From Halorussus sp. MSC15.2 (GTDB taxonomy: Archaea; Halobacteriota; Halobacteria; Halobacteriales; Haladaptataceae), in contig NZ_VSLZ01000001.1 of the NCBI RefSeq assembly GCF_010747475.1, forward strand, positions 1 through 64,000: 64,000 nucleotides of DNA. The letters run 5' to 3'. Made by a program: the position numbers and the translations under genes. Position 1 is the stretch's first letter, and each line of letters opens with the position of its first letter. Shown here piece after piece: positions 1 to 8,292 of this stretch. The notes beneath the pieces are model-generated. The model was not told the DNA's origin, made no database searches, and worked only from the letters and a program-made list of their open reading frames with translations.

Positions 1-168
1 GGGGTCCAGACGGTCGAGGTGGGCGCCGAGAAGATATCCGACTCCGGGAAGGTCCACGGCGTCCGCGTTCAACTCGACGACGGGAGCTACCTCCATCTCC
101 CGTACGCGCGACTCTACGCCGTCGAGATGAGCGAGAAGGAGGGGAAAGTCGATTACTCGGAACCGTAG
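1..168 (+). CDS. C-terminal end of an unidentified protein (cut by window edge)
   Basis: An open frame enters at base 1 and closes with TAG at 166-168, giving 55 residues. They are rich in Val, Asp and Lys, with a beta-strand-like pattern (VRVQLDDGSYLHLPYARLY) and a charged end. No start is visible because the gene begins outside the window. It converges on hemL with a 53-base gap. I do not recognise the family; a small beta-barrel or PRC-like end is possible but unproven. Confidence 0.6.
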   Translation, partial: GVQTVEVGAEKISDSGKVHGVRVQLDDGSYLHLPYARLYAVEMSEKEGKVDYSEP

Positions 169-221
169 TTCGCCCGCGGTAGTTCCGGATGCGGGTAGCA
201 GTTCACTGCGCTCCGGTCGCG

Positions 222-1562
222 CTACAGCGCGTTCTTGTAGGCTTCCAGCGTCTCCTCCACGTCCTCTTCGGTGTGGGCGTAGCTGAGGAACTGGGACTCG
301 TACTGGTTCGCGGTCAGGAAGACGCCCTCCTCGCGCATCGCGGGCCAGAAGAGGCGCTCCCAGCGCTCGGTCTCGGCGGCGTCAACGTCGGCCTTGTTCT
401 TCGGGCAGTAGTCGAACCGGGGGCAGTCGGGGTCCTGCCGACACCCGGCCTCGCACTGGCCCGAGAGGTCCCGCGGCCCGTCGCGCGTGAACACGACTTT
501 GAACATGCTGTCGTACCCGGTGACGGTGTACCGGGGAGCCTCGTCTTCGAGGATGTCGGTGAGGCCGGAACGCAACCGGTCGCCGAGGTCGCTGAGGTGG
601 TCGTACACGTCGTTCTCGGCGGCGTACCGGAGCATCTCCAGTCCGGCCGTGAGCGAGAGCGGGTGGCCCGAGTAGGTCCCTGCCTGAAACACGTCGCCCG
701 TCGGCGTGAACGACTCCATGATTTCGGCGGGTCCGCCGACCGCGCCGACCGGGAAGCCCCCGCCGATGACCTTGGCGAAGGTGGTGAGGTCGGGGGTGAC
801 GCCGAACTTGCCCTGCGCGCACTGGAGGCCACCGACGCGGAACCCGGTCATCACCTCGTCGAATATCAGGAGCGCGCCGTGGTCGTCGGTAATCTCGCGG
901 AGGCCGTCGAGGTAGCCCTCCACCGGACCCACCGACGCGCAGTTACCCAGAACCGGTTCGGTGAGGACGGCGGCGATTTCGTCGCCGCGCTCCTCGAACA
1001 CTTCCCGAACCGCCTGCTCGTCGTTGAACGGGACAGTGATGGTCTCTTCCGCGAACGCTCGGGGAACCCCGTCGGAACTCGGCGACCCGACGCCGCCCGA
1101 CTTCCCCTCCACGAGCGTCGATTCCTGCGCGCCGTGGTAGCCGCCCTGCATGACGACTATCTTGTCCCGGCCGGTGTAGCCGCGGGCGAGGCGGACCGCG
1201 GAGGTGGTCGCCTCGGTGCCGGAGTTGACGAAGCGAAGCATCTCGACGCTCTGGACGTGGCGCGCGATGAACTCCGCGAGTTCGACCTCGACCTCGGTCG
1301 GCGCGCCGTACATCGGGCCGTCCGAGAGCTGGGACTGAATCCGCGACTCGACCTCCTGTGGAAGGCCGTGGCCCAGAAGCAGGGGACCGTAGCCCATCAC
1401 GTAGTCGATGTACTTGTTGCCGTCGGCGTCGACGACGTGCGCGCCGTCGCCGCGCTCGACGAAGAACGGGTACGGTCTGACCGCCCGGACCGGGGAGTTG
1501 ACCCCGCCGGGGAGGACCGACAGCGCCCGGTCGTACAACTCGCGGGAGTTCGCGTCGTGCAT
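222..1562 (-). CDS. hemL: Glutamate-1-semialdehyde 2,1-aminomutase
   Basis: This 446-residue PLP enzyme converts glutamate-1-semialdehyde to 5-aminolevulinate, the entry to haem, sirohaem and cobamide synthesis. The fold-type I signature is clear: FDEVMTGFR with Asp235 and the Schiff-base lysine K264 in [11 protein letters not shown], plus the aminomutase-typical GTYSGHPL at about 295-302. The N-terminus ([20 protein letters not shown]) is that of HemL and fixes the start. A cysteine-rich insertion at residues 370-386 (C-x3-C-x5-C-x5-C) sits in the C-terminal domain and is not part of the catalytic core. hemB, the next pathway enzyme, is about 4.6 kb away on the same strand but not in the same operon. 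Confidence 0.95.
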   Translation of the reverse strand: MHDANSRELYDRALSVLPGGVNSPVRAVRPYPFFVERGDGAHVVDADGNKYIDYVMGYGPLLLGHGLPQEVESRIQSQLSDGPMYGAPTEVEVELAEFIARHVQSVEMLRFVNSGTEATTSAVRLARGYTGRDKIVVMQGGYHGAQESTLVEGKSGGVGSPSSDGVPRAFAEETITVPFNDEQAVREVFEERGDEIAAVLTEPVLGNCASVGPVEGYLDGLREITDDHGALLIFDEVMTGFRVGGLQCAQGKFGVTPDLTTFAKVIGGGFPVGAVGGPAEIMESFTPTGDVFQAGTYSGHPLSLTAGLEMLRYAAENDVYDHLSDLGDRLRSGLTDILEDEAPRYTVTGYDSMFKVVFTRDGPRDLSGQCEAGCRQDPDCPRFDYCPKNKADVDAAETERWERLFWPAMREEGVFLTANQYESQFLSYAHTEEDVEETLEAYKNAL

Positions 1563-1615
1563 ACCGTAGCCTTCTGGTTCGGGGCTAAAGTCGATTTCTG
1601 TCTGGCCGACCGGCG

Positions 1616-2248
1616 TCAGGCACCCTCGACGAGTCGCTCGAACTGCTTGGGCGGAATCGCGCCGCGAGCGCCGTGCCCGTCGAAAGTGAAGGTCGGAATC
1701 CCCGAGACTCCGCGCTGTTTGGCCGCCTCGAACCGCTGTTTCATCTCCTGTTCGAGTCCGTCGTCCTCGATGGCGTCGTACACTTCGTCAGCGGGGACGC
1801 CGGCGCTCTCGGCGATGTCCGCGATGACCTCGGGGTCGCCGATGTCCCGGCCGTCCTGCCAGAGCGCCTCGAACGTGCGCTCGTGGAAGTCGAGGAACGT
1901 CTCCTCGTCGTACGCCTGCTTGACGTACAGCGACACCTTCTGGGCGTCCCACGAGTCCACCTCCAGCGAGTAGTCCAGCGTCATGTCCACGTCGTACTGC
2001 TCTTTCAGGCGCTCGACGTTCTCGCGGACCTGCGCGAAGTAGTCGTCGTCCTTCCCGTCCTCGACGTCGTGGTCGATGCTCCCGTCCGGTTGGCGCTTGT
2101 AGCCCCGCAGGTCGAAGACGTGCCACTCGACCTCCGGCGGGTCCTCGGTCTCTTCGAGGTACTCCTCCATCGCCGCTTTCCCGAGATAACAGAACGGACA
2201 GACGTAGTCCGAGAAGACCGTGAGCTTGTCCTCGTCTATCGTACTCAT
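1616..2248 (-). CDS. DsbA/FrnE-family thiol oxidoreductase
   Basis: This 210-residue cytoplasmic-looking protein has a thioredoxin fold with the redox motif C17-P-F-C20 right after the first strand ([12 protein letters not shown]). A helical insertion and the cis-proline loop [10 protein letters not shown] near residue 185 follow, as in the DsbA/FrnE group (2-hydroxychromene isomerase-like). It probably forms or isomerises disulfides, or transfers glutathione-like thiols; the substrate is unknown. The ATG at 2248 starts just before the first strand. An open frame continues upstream but has the Arg-rich composition of a shadow frame. No signal peptide is seen. Confidence 0.85.
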   Translation of the reverse strand: MSTIDEDKLTVFSDYVCPFCYLGKAAMEEYLEETEDPPEVEWHVFDLRGYKRQPDGSIDHDVEDGKDDDYFAQVRENVERLKEQYDVDMTLDYSLEVDSWDAQKVSLYVKQAYDEETFLDFHERTFEALWQDGRDIGDPEVIADIAESAGVPADEVYDAIEDDGLEQEMKQRFEAAKQRGVSGIPTFTFDGHGARGAIPPKQFERLVEGA

Positions 2249-2322
2249 ACCCTCTCGTTGGGTTTCGAGAGGCAAAAGCCCCTCACTCGAAGCGGGGTCT
2301 GCCCCTTCCGGCCGCGCTCCGC

Positions 2323-2739
2323 TCACAGTTCGCGTCGGAGGTACGCCCCGAGCGCGCCGCCGAGCGCTCCGGCACCCACGAGATAGCCCACGACGACGAC
2401 GAAGAGGAACCCGGCGAACAGTCCGCTCAGCGCGAAGAAGGGGTCCGCGCCGAGCAGGAACACTCCCACGACGACCCACGCGAACAGGAAGGCCGGAATC
2501 GCCGCCAGTGCACCGGCGACGGCACCGACCGTCGCGCCTTCACCGAGGTCACCCCGCTGGAGGTAGCCGGCGACCCCGCCGCCGACGACGGCCGAGAACG
2601 GGAGGACCGGCGCACCCACGACGGTGACGACGGCACCCACGAGCGCGTTCAGCAGGGTGTTCGGGTCGTCGTTCCGCGGGCGCTTCTCGTCGCCGGGAGA
2701 GTAGTTCGTAGACCGGACAGTGGTCCGTTCCTCTTCCAT
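2323..2739 (-). CDS. DUF5518-type haloarchaeal membrane protein
   Basis: This 138-residue protein has a charged 25-residue N-terminus followed by about four hydrophobic helices (NALVGAVVTVV, VGAVAGALAAIPAFLFAWVV, FFALSGLFAGFLFVVVVGYLVG and a Gly/Ala-rich end). The glycine-rich TM pattern GGGVAGYLQRGDLGEGATVGAVAGA is typical of the DUF5518 family, which is widespread in haloarchaea and has no assigned function. The ATG at 2739 gives a compact N-terminus, and the longer frame upstream is Arg-rich shadow. It lies between the dsbA-like gene and the ammonium channel gene, all on the minus strand, but with gaps that suggest a separate transcript. Confidence 0.8.
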   Translation of the reverse strand: MEEERTTVRSTNYSPGDEKRPRNDDPNTLLNALVGAVVTVVGAPVLPFSAVVGGGVAGYLQRGDLGEGATVGAVAGALAAIPAFLFAWVVVGVFLLGADPFFALSGLFAGFLFVVVVGYLVGAGALGGALGAYLRREL

Positions 2740-2912
2740 ACCCAACACTTCCGCCGAGAGATGATATATGTTGGCCGTTTCGCGGACCGAGTGAGAGCGG
2801 CGATACTGAAAAATGGAACTCGCAGGAAACCGGGGGAGAGCCGAGAATCGGAACCGCCGGTGTCCGTGAGGGCGTTCAGCGGCGACCGACACTCGCCGCG
2901 GACGAGGCCCCC

Positions 2913-4586
2913 TTACACCGCCTCCGTCCCGCGAACGCCGGTCCGGACCTGCACGGCGTCCTCGACGGGAATCACGAATATCTTCCCGTCGCCGGGTTCG
3001 CCGGTGTCGGCGGCCTCGCGAATCGCCTCGACCACCTCGTCGGCGGGCACGTCGGCGACGACGCACTCGACTTTCACCTTCTGGTGGAGGTCCACCGTGT
3101 ACTCCTCGCCGCGCCACTGGCCGGTCTTCGCGGGTTGGCTCCCGCGGCCCGAGACGTTCGTGACCGTGAGACTCGGCGCGCCGACCTGCGCGAGCGCGGT
3201 CTTCACGTCGCTGAGGCGGTCGGGCCGGACGACGGCGGTAATCATCTTGATTTCACCCGTGTTCGGCAGGTCACCGGCTCCGTCAGCACGCAGACCGCCG
3301 GCACCGTCGGTCCGCACTGCGCTGCCCTCGGACACCTCGGGACGACCGAACTCGGGGTAGGTGTCCACGCCGTGTTCGGCGATGTCGAGACCCTCGCGCT
3401 CGTGTTCGGTGCTGACCCGGGCCTGACCGAGCAGTTTCAGGACGCCGAAGACGAACGCCGTCGCGCTGACGGTCCAGAGCGCGATGACGCCGACGCCGAT
3501 GGCCTGCGCGACGAAACTGACCTCGTAGCCGGGAATGGCGAAGAACGGGAACAGGAGCGCCCCGAGGACGCCCGCCGACCCGTGGACGGGGAAGACCGCG
3601 CACACGTCGTCGATTTTGAGCTTCCGCTCCACGAACTCGAAGACGACCGGAAGCTGACCGCCGGCGATGAGACCGACGACCAGCGCGCCGACCCACGTGA
3701 TGGCGTTCGTGTTGCTGGTGATGCCCACCAGACCGGCGAGCATCCCGTTCGCGACGTAGAGGGTGTCCACCTTGTCGGTCTTGATTAGCGAGACGGTGCC
3801 CGCACCTATCGCGCCCGCCGCCATGCCGAGCGTGGTGGTCAGCGCGACGCGACCCACCGTGTCGGCGAACGCGCCGAGCGCGAGCGCGCCGTTCTCGACC
3901 ACGAAGACGCTCGCGGCGGTGCCGACGTTGAAGCCGTACCAGCCGAAACAGAGGATGAGCGTCCCGAGGACGGCGAACGTCACCGAGTGGCCGGGGATGA
4001 CGTTGACCGACCCGTCGTCGTTGTAGCGGTCCATCCGCGGCCCGAGAATCCACGCCGCGGTGAGGCCGGCGATGCCGCCCATCCCGTGGACGATGACGCC
4101 GCCCGCGAAGTCTTGGAAACCCGGACCGATGCTCGTGAGGAAGCCGCCCGCCCACGTGAAGCCGACGACGACCGGGTAGATGACCGCCGACAGCAGGACG
4201 GTGTAGGTCACGTAGGCCCGAAGCTTCGCCCGGCCCGCGACAGCGCCCGAGACGATGGTCGCCGCGGTCATGGCGAACACCGCGCCGAACAGCCAACCTA
4301 TCCACGAGTCCGACCCGCCGTCGACGTAGGCGAAGGGGTCGGCCGCCCCGCCGACGACAGACGAGAGACCAGCCCCGACGAGGAAGTAGACGACGACGCC
4401 CACGCTCCACGTCAGCATGTTCTTGGTCAACTGGTTGGCGACGTTCTTCGACCGGACCTGCCCCGCCTCCAGCATGGCGAAGCCCGCGTGCATGAAGAAG
4501 ATGAGGAAGGTCACGGTCAGGACCCAGACGTTGTTGACCCCGCTGGCTATCGACCCGGGGTCAACCTGCAGGGGCGCGCCTAGCAT
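2913..4586 (-). CDS. amt: Ammonium channel (Amt) fused to a C-terminal PII signalling domain
   Basis: This 557-residue protein has two parts. Residues 1-390 are an Amt/Rh ammonium channel with about 11 TM helices. The ammonium-site Asp159 ([10 protein letters not shown]) and the pore histidines H167 and H335 ([11 protein letters not shown]) are present. After a linker containing the usual Amt tail, residues 446-557 are a complete PII/GlnK domain: the N-terminal strand [13 protein letters not shown]-loop with RGEEYTVD, the [12 protein letters not shown] loop and the end [13 protein letters not shown] normally plugs AmtB as a separate protein when 2-oxoglutarate is low; here sensor and channel are one chain. 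The ATG at 4586 overlaps the stop of an upstream 31-codon ORF. It acts in the cytoplasmic membrane, with PII inside. Confidence 0.95.
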   Translation of the reverse strand: MLGAPLQVDPGSIASGVNNVWVLTVTFLIFFMHAGFAMLEAGQVRSKNVANQLTKNMLTWSVGVVVYFLVGAGLSSVVGGAADPFAYVDGGSDSWIGWLFGAVFAMTAATIVSGAVAGRAKLRAYVTYTVLLSAVIYPVVVGFTWAGGFLTSIGPGFQDFAGGVIVHGMGGIAGLTAAWILGPRMDRYNDDGSVNVIPGHSVTFAVLGTLILCFGWYGFNVGTAASVFVVENGALALGAFADTVGRVALTTTLGMAAGAIGAGTVSLIKTDKVDTLYVANGMLAGLVGITSNTNAITWVGALVVGLIAGGQLPVVFEFVERKLKIDDVCAVFPVHGSAGVLGALLFPFFAIPGYEVSFVAQAIGVGVIALWTVSATAFVFGVLKLLGQARVSTEHEREGLDIAEHGVDTYPEFGRPEVSEGSAVRTDGAGGLRADGAGDLPNTGEIKMITAVVRPDRLSDVKTALAQVGAPSLTVTNVSGRGSQPAKTGQWRGEEYTVDLHQKVKVECVVADVPADEVVEAIREAADTGEPGDGKIFVIPVEDAVQVRTGVRGTEAV

Positions 4587-4675
4587 TCCGACCCCTCCGT
4601 CGGGAGTTCGACCAAGTCGTCTGGACGACTGTTCAGGAAAATCTCGTATTCTTCTGGGTTCGTGTGTTCGCTCAC
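4580..4675 (-). CDS. Possible 31-residue small protein upstream of and overlapping amt
   Basis: A GTG at 4675 opens a frame for 31 acidic residues (starting [15 protein letters not shown], ending TEGSEC) and stops with TAG at 4580-4582. The stop overlaps the amt start in the string ATGCTAG, an arrangement typical of translational coupling. A TATA-like TTATCCTTAT lies about 35 bases before the GTG, so a nearly leaderless transcript would begin with this ORF. Its composition matches haloarchaeal proteins rather than random sequence. No domain is recognised. It may be a regulatory uORF or a small Amt-associated protein; alternatively it is chance. Confidence 0.45.
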   Translation of the reverse strand: MSEHTNPEEYEIFLNSRPDDLVELPTEGSEC

Positions 4676-5015
4676 GATATACTGTGACGGGAAAACAGTA
4701 CATAAGGATAAGCGTTGAAATTCTACAGAATATTGCGTCTACGATAGACGGTCGTCCGATTTAAAATCGGATAATATCGATATAAGGTTGTATTCCGTCC
4801 AGAAACCGGACGTTCGGGCGTTCGGTTTTCGGACGTTCGTAGGGCGGGGTCGGCGGACGGGGTGTCGTCCCGCCGGTCGGAGGCGCGCGCGACGGAAACC
4901 GGATTCGGAAGCGCGTCGAAGGCCCGAGAACGGCGACTGCACCGTCCCGACAGGTGCGTTCGCCGTCCCGCCTCGTCGGCGAGACCTTTTCGGAGTCGGC
5001 GTCGTATTTCGACGC
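4676..5015. other. Divergent intergenic region between amt and the cupin gene
   Basis: These 340 bases hold no convincing gene. The left 120 bases are AT-rich for this genome and should contain the amt-side promoter (TTATCCTTAT on the minus strand around 4710-4720). A 15-bp palindrome lies at 4756-4770. At 4803-4840 the ten bases CGGACGTTCG occur twice. The right half is GC-rich and shows only shadow frames. The cupin gene begins at its right edge. Confidence 0.6.
4756..4770. promoter_or_regulatory. 15-bp palindrome in the amt upstream region
   Basis: The sequence CCGATTTAAAATCGG consists of two perfect 7-bp arms around one A. It is AT-centred in otherwise GC-rich DNA, about 80 bases upstream of the small ORF that precedes amt. 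That suits an operator for a dimeric regulator, perhaps controlling nitrogen uptake, but it does not match an archaeal regulator site I can name. It could also act as a TATA box for a transcript running either way. Confidence 0.4.
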
Positions 5016-5510
5016 ATGACCGACAGCGAGTTCCGCAAAGTCGCGGTCGAGGACCTGCCCGACGCTCCCAATCCGACTCGGCACAAGAAGGAGGTGGACG
5101 AGGCCGTCGGCGCTACCGAGTTCGGGTTCAACGTCTACGTCGCCGACCCCGGCCAGCAGTTGCCGTGGGGCGAACACCGACATCCGAACCACGAGGAACT
5201 GCTGTACGTCGTCGAGGGCGAGATTCGCGTCGAGACGCCCGACCGCGACCACGACGTGAGGGCGGGCGAGGCGTTCTTCGTGCCGCCCGACGCCAAACAG
5301 CGCACGGTCGCGACGGGCGAGGGACCCGCGCGGGTAATCGCGGTCGGCGCGCCGAAGGCCGACGACGGCGCAGTCATCGAAGAACGATGTCCGGAGTGCG
5401 GCGACGAGACCGACCGCGACTACGAGGAACGTGACGGCGGCGACACGTACGTCCTCTACTGCGGGGACTGCGGGACCGAAGTCAGGCGAATGACCGCGGG
5501 GCCGGAGTAA
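5016..5510 (+). CDS. Cupin-domain protein with C-terminal zinc ribbon
   Basis: This 164-residue protein carries a single cupin barrel at about residues 40-115. Metal-type cupin motifs are visible: PWGEHRHPNHEELLYVVEGE, then EAFFVPPDAKQRTV with the second conserved segment. The C-terminal 40 residues hold two CxxC pairs (CPECGDE and CGDCGTE) forming a rubredoxin/zinc-ribbon-like unit. The function is unknown; such proteins often bind a small ligand or act as dioxygenase-like enzymes. The ATG at 5016 begins an acidic N-terminus, and the longer upstream frame is Arg-rich shadow. Confidence 0.8.
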   Translation: MTDSEFRKVAVEDLPDAPNPTRHKKEVDEAVGATEFGFNVYVADPGQQLPWGEHRHPNHEELLYVVEGEIRVETPDRDHDVRAGEAFFVPPDAKQRTVATGEGPARVIAVGAPKADDGAVIEERCPECGDETDRDYEERDGGDTYVLYCGDCGTEVRRMTAGPE

Positions 5511-5658
5511 CCGCAGTTCGTAGCCTACTCTCCTCGTTCAGCTCACGTAACACTCTGAACTGCGCCGGTTGCAGTGTCGCTGTTCTGGGGAACTCCGTCA
5601 TAGACCCTCTGAACGAGAAATTCACAAAGCATTTGTTACATTTCTGCAATTCCAGCGT

Positions 5659-6141
5659 ATGAATCGCCGTGCCTTCCTTACATCGCTCGGCACAGTCAGT
5701 GCGACCGGTCTTGCCGGATGTTCAGATGTCCTGAACGACGATATCCCCGCTGGGAGTCTCCAGTTCGAGAACCGAGACGACTTACCACATGTAATCGGGG
5801 TTTCGGTCGTAGACGTTGGTGCCGAACCACGGTCAGAACCGGATAGGTACGGCGTCGCTGGTGACGTATCGGTTCCACCTCAGCAACGAGAGTTGACTGC
5901 CTCGTCGTCAGTCGCGCCCGGGGAAACTCAGACGTTTAAGAACATCTTCACCGAACCGGTGTACTACTTGGTCGAATTCACAGTTGATGGTACAGTTCCC
6001 GAGACCGGTGGGCGAATTCCCTTCAATCCGTCACCCTCTGGCAGAGAGTACGACAACACCCTCATGGGAGTCGTATATGCGTCTGGTGAGTTTTCGTATG
6101 GTGTTAGCTCGACGGGCAACGCTGGTCGATTTGAACAGTAG
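5659..6141 (+). CDS. Predicted Tat-exported lipoprotein, function unknown
   Basis: This 160-residue protein begins MNRRAFLTSLG, a twin-arginine signal, followed by the lipobox LAGC with C21 as the lipidation site. The mature part (about 140 residues) looks like a small beta-sandwich with an immunoglobulin-like pattern (a 'VAPGETQTFKNIF' turn is seen in haloarchaeal cell-surface proteins). It should be anchored outside the cell. Its base composition is lower in GC than its neighbours and uses more A/T-ending codons, which hints at recent acquisition or weak expression. It has no operon partners; hemB converges on it 14 bases away. Confidence 0.75.
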   Translation: MNRRAFLTSLGTVSATGLAGCSDVLNDDIPAGSLQFENRDDLPHVIGVSVVDVGAEPRSEPDRYGVAGDVSVPPQQRELTASSSVAPGETQTFKNIFTEPVYYLVEFTVDGTVPETGGRIPFNPSPSGREYDNTLMGVVYASGEFSYGVSSTGNAGRFEQ

Positions 6142-6155
6142 AGAATTGAGTCCTC

Positions 6156-7139
6156 TCAGAGGCTCTCGGCCACGTCCTCGGCGAAGTACGTCAGAATCAG
6201 GTCCGCGCCGGCACGCTTCATCGACACCAGCGACTCCATCGCCACCTCTTCCAGATTCAGCCACCCCTTCTCGCTCGCGGCGTGGAGCATCGCGTACTCC
6301 CCGGAGACGTTGTACGCGGCGACCGGGTGGTCGAACTCCTCGCGGAGGTCCCGGACGATGTCGAGGTAGGGGAGCGCGGGCTTGACCATCAGCACGTCCG
6401 CGCCCTGCTCCACGTCGAGGCGGACCTCGCGCAGGGCCTCGCGCCGGTTCGCGGGGTCCATCTGGTAGTGCCGCCGGTCGCCGAACGCTGGCGCGCCGTC
6501 CGCCGCGTCCCGGAAGGGGCCGTAGAACGCCGACTCGTACTTGGCGGCGTAGCTCATGACGGGCACGTCCGAGAAGCCCGCGTCGTCCAGCGACTCTCGG
6601 ATGGCGCCGACCATCCCGTCCATCATGCCCGAGGGCGCGACCATGTCGGCCCCCGCCTCGGCGTGGGAAGTGGCGATTCGGCCGAGCAGGTCGAGGGTCT
6701 CGTCGTTCTTCACCGTCAGGCGCTCCTCGCCTTCGCCAGCGCCCTCTTCCAACACGCCGCAGTGGCCGTGGTCGGTGTACTCGCAGAGGCAGACGTCGGT
6801 AATCACGTAGGCGTCTGTCTCGGCGGTCACGCGGCGGGTCGCCTCCTGCACCACGCCGTCCTCGGCCCACGCCCGGGTGCCGCGTTCGTCCTTCGACTCC
6901 GGGATACCGAACAGCATGACCGCCTCGACGCCGGTGTCGAGGATTTCCTCCACGCGCGCCACCGCGTCCGCGACGGGCACGCGCTCGTGGCCCGGCATCG
7001 ACTCGATGGGAACTCGTTCGTCGGTCGTCGCGTCCACGAAGACGGGCGCGATGAGGTCGCTGGCGTCCACGTCGGTCTCGCTGACCATCTCGCGGAGTCC
7101 GTCCCGTCGGAGGCGACGGGGCCGGTCGGTGAGGTCCAT
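6156..7139 (-). CDS. hemB: Porphobilinogen synthase (5-aminolevulinate dehydratase)
   Basis: This 327-residue enzyme condenses two 5-aminolevulinate molecules to porphobilinogen. Both catalytic lysines are present: K200 in MSYAAKYESAFYGPF and the Schiff-base K253 in MVKPALPYLD. The zinc-site cysteines C117, C119 and C127 (VCLCEYTDHGHCG) mark the zinc-dependent type. The N-terminal arm RPRRLRRDGLREMVSET is typical and supports the ATG at 7139. It is divergent from the DedA-type gene, with a 142-base promoter region between them. Confidence 0.95.
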   Translation of the reverse strand: MDLTDRPRRLRRDGLREMVSETDVDASDLIAPVFVDATTDERVPIESMPGHERVPVADAVARVEEILDTGVEAVMLFGIPESKDERGTRAWAEDGVVQEATRRVTAETDAYVITDVCLCEYTDHGHCGVLEEGAGEGEERLTVKNDETLDLLGRIATSHAEAGADMVAPSGMMDGMVGAIRESLDDAGFSDVPVMSYAAKYESAFYGPFRDAADGAPAFGDRRHYQMDPANRREALREVRLDVEQGADVLMVKPALPYLDIVRDLREEFDHPVAAYNVSGEYAMLHAASEKGWLNLEEVAMESLVSMKRAGADLILTYFAEDVAESL

Positions 7140-7281
7140 ATCGGTCCTTGCGGCCCCCTCGTCAAAACCGCGTCGCTCGCGGTCAGTTCGGTCGGGGGCA
7201 GCGCGGACGCGCCTCGATGGAGGTTCTACTCGGTCGGGGTCACAACGCATTTAGTACCGCCAGTCGATACGACAGTCACGA

Positions 7282-7995
7282 ATGCTGTCCCCGCTCGCTC
7301 TCGTCGCTTCCGACGCGCCAGTGGCACTCGGAGTCGCGCTGTTCGTCGTAGGTGCACTGCTGTCGAACGCGACCGAACCCGGCGCAGTCCGAGAGTTCTT
7401 CGCCGACAACGGTCTCGTCCTGCTCACGGCCGGTATCGTCCTCGCGGCGGTGGTCGGCGTCGGTCTTTTCTTCGTCGGGAACAAGGAACTCGCCAAGGCG
7501 TGGCTCGACCAGTACGGCCTGCTCGCGCTCTTTCTCATCCTGATTCTGGAGGGCGCGATGTTGCTGTACTTCGCGCCGAGCGAGAGCCTCGTCCCCCTCG
7601 GCGTCACCCTGCTGGCGGAGTCCTCGACCGACTACGCTACCATCGCGGCGGTCATCGCCGTCGCGGTGGTCGGCGCGACCATCGGGCAGTACGCGCTGTT
7701 CCTGCTGGCCAAGCGCGGCGGCCGGGAGTACTTGCTGGAGAAGCGGTGGTTCCGCATCGACGAGAGCCAACTCGACCGCTTCGACGGGTGGTTCCAGAAG
7801 TGGGGCCGTGTCGTCGTCCCGGTGAGCAACGCCCTGCTGTTCACTCGGGGGATGCTCACCGTGCCCGCGGGATTCGCCGAGATGAACGACGCGGAGTTCG
7901 TCGTCCTCTCGGCGCTGGGGACGCTCGTCTTCCAGACGTGGCTCGCGGCCGCGGCGCTCTACGCGCTCGAACTCGGCTTCCTCGGATTCCTCTGA
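7282..7995 (+). CDS. DedA/VTT-domain membrane protein
   Basis: This 237-residue protein has about six hydrophobic helices. The DedA (SNARE-associated/VTT) core is seen: an acidic re-entrant region LEGAMLLYFAPSESLVPLG, the central GATIGQYALFLLAKRGGR, and the FTRGMLTVPAGFAEM segment with its conserved Arg and Gly. DedA proteins scramble or flip lipids and maintain membrane potential in bacteria; the archaeal role is inferred only. A TATA-like CATTTAGTACC lies about 30 bases upstream, giving a nearly leaderless start. Confidence 0.8.
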   Translation: MLSPLALVASDAPVALGVALFVVGALLSNATEPGAVREFFADNGLVLLTAGIVLAAVVGVGLFFVGNKELAKAWLDQYGLLALFLILILEGAMLLYFAPSESLVPLGVTLLAESSTDYATIAAVIAVAVVGATIGQYALFLLAKRGGREYLLEKRWFRIDESQLDRFDGWFQKWGRVVVPVSNALLFTRGMLTVPAGFAEMNDAEFVVLSALGTLVFQTWLAAAALYALELGFLGFL

Positions 7996-8103
7996 GTCGG
8001 ACCGCCCGTTCCGCACTCGACGAAACTCGGCCCGCTACCCCGTCGCGTTTTTCGGCGAAGTGGTATGCGTCAGACCTAACAAGTTGCGGGACGTAGACCG
8101 ATT

Positions 8104-8182
8104 TGCGCTCGCGTGCCGACCTCATCGCGTGCCATGCCATGAACGCCACGCGAGCGCACTTCTGCCGCGATGGGTGCGGCAG
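8104..8182. repeat. Two adjacent hairpins between convergent genes
   Basis: The first hairpin has perfect 12-bp arms at 8104-8115 and 8147-8158 with a 31-base loop. The second has 7-bp arms at 8162-8168 and 8176-8182 with a 7-base loop. They lie in the 297-base gap between the ends of the DedA-type gene and the Fe-S oxidoreductase gene. Neither is followed by a long T tract, so a role as bidirectional terminator is plausible but not classic. A structured RNA is the alternative. No convincing gene is present in the gap. Confidence 0.5.
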
Positions 8183-8292
8183 TCGCTCTCTTTCGATACT
8201 TCCACTCGCCAACTGCCAACACGTATCGTCCCCGCCTTCGACGACGACTTTGACGTGATAGTCTCCCGTCTCGACCCGAAAAGGCTCGCTAC

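Noticed and set aside
5659-6141. The lower-GC lipoprotein gene as part of a mobile element
   Set aside because: Flanking genes are ordinary chromosomal genes, and no repeats or integrase surround it; the composition alone is not enough.
6282-8096. 604-codon plus-strand open frame
   Set aside because: It runs antisense to hemB and then out of frame through the DedA-type gene; the protein is Val/Arg/His-rich shadow sequence with no domain.
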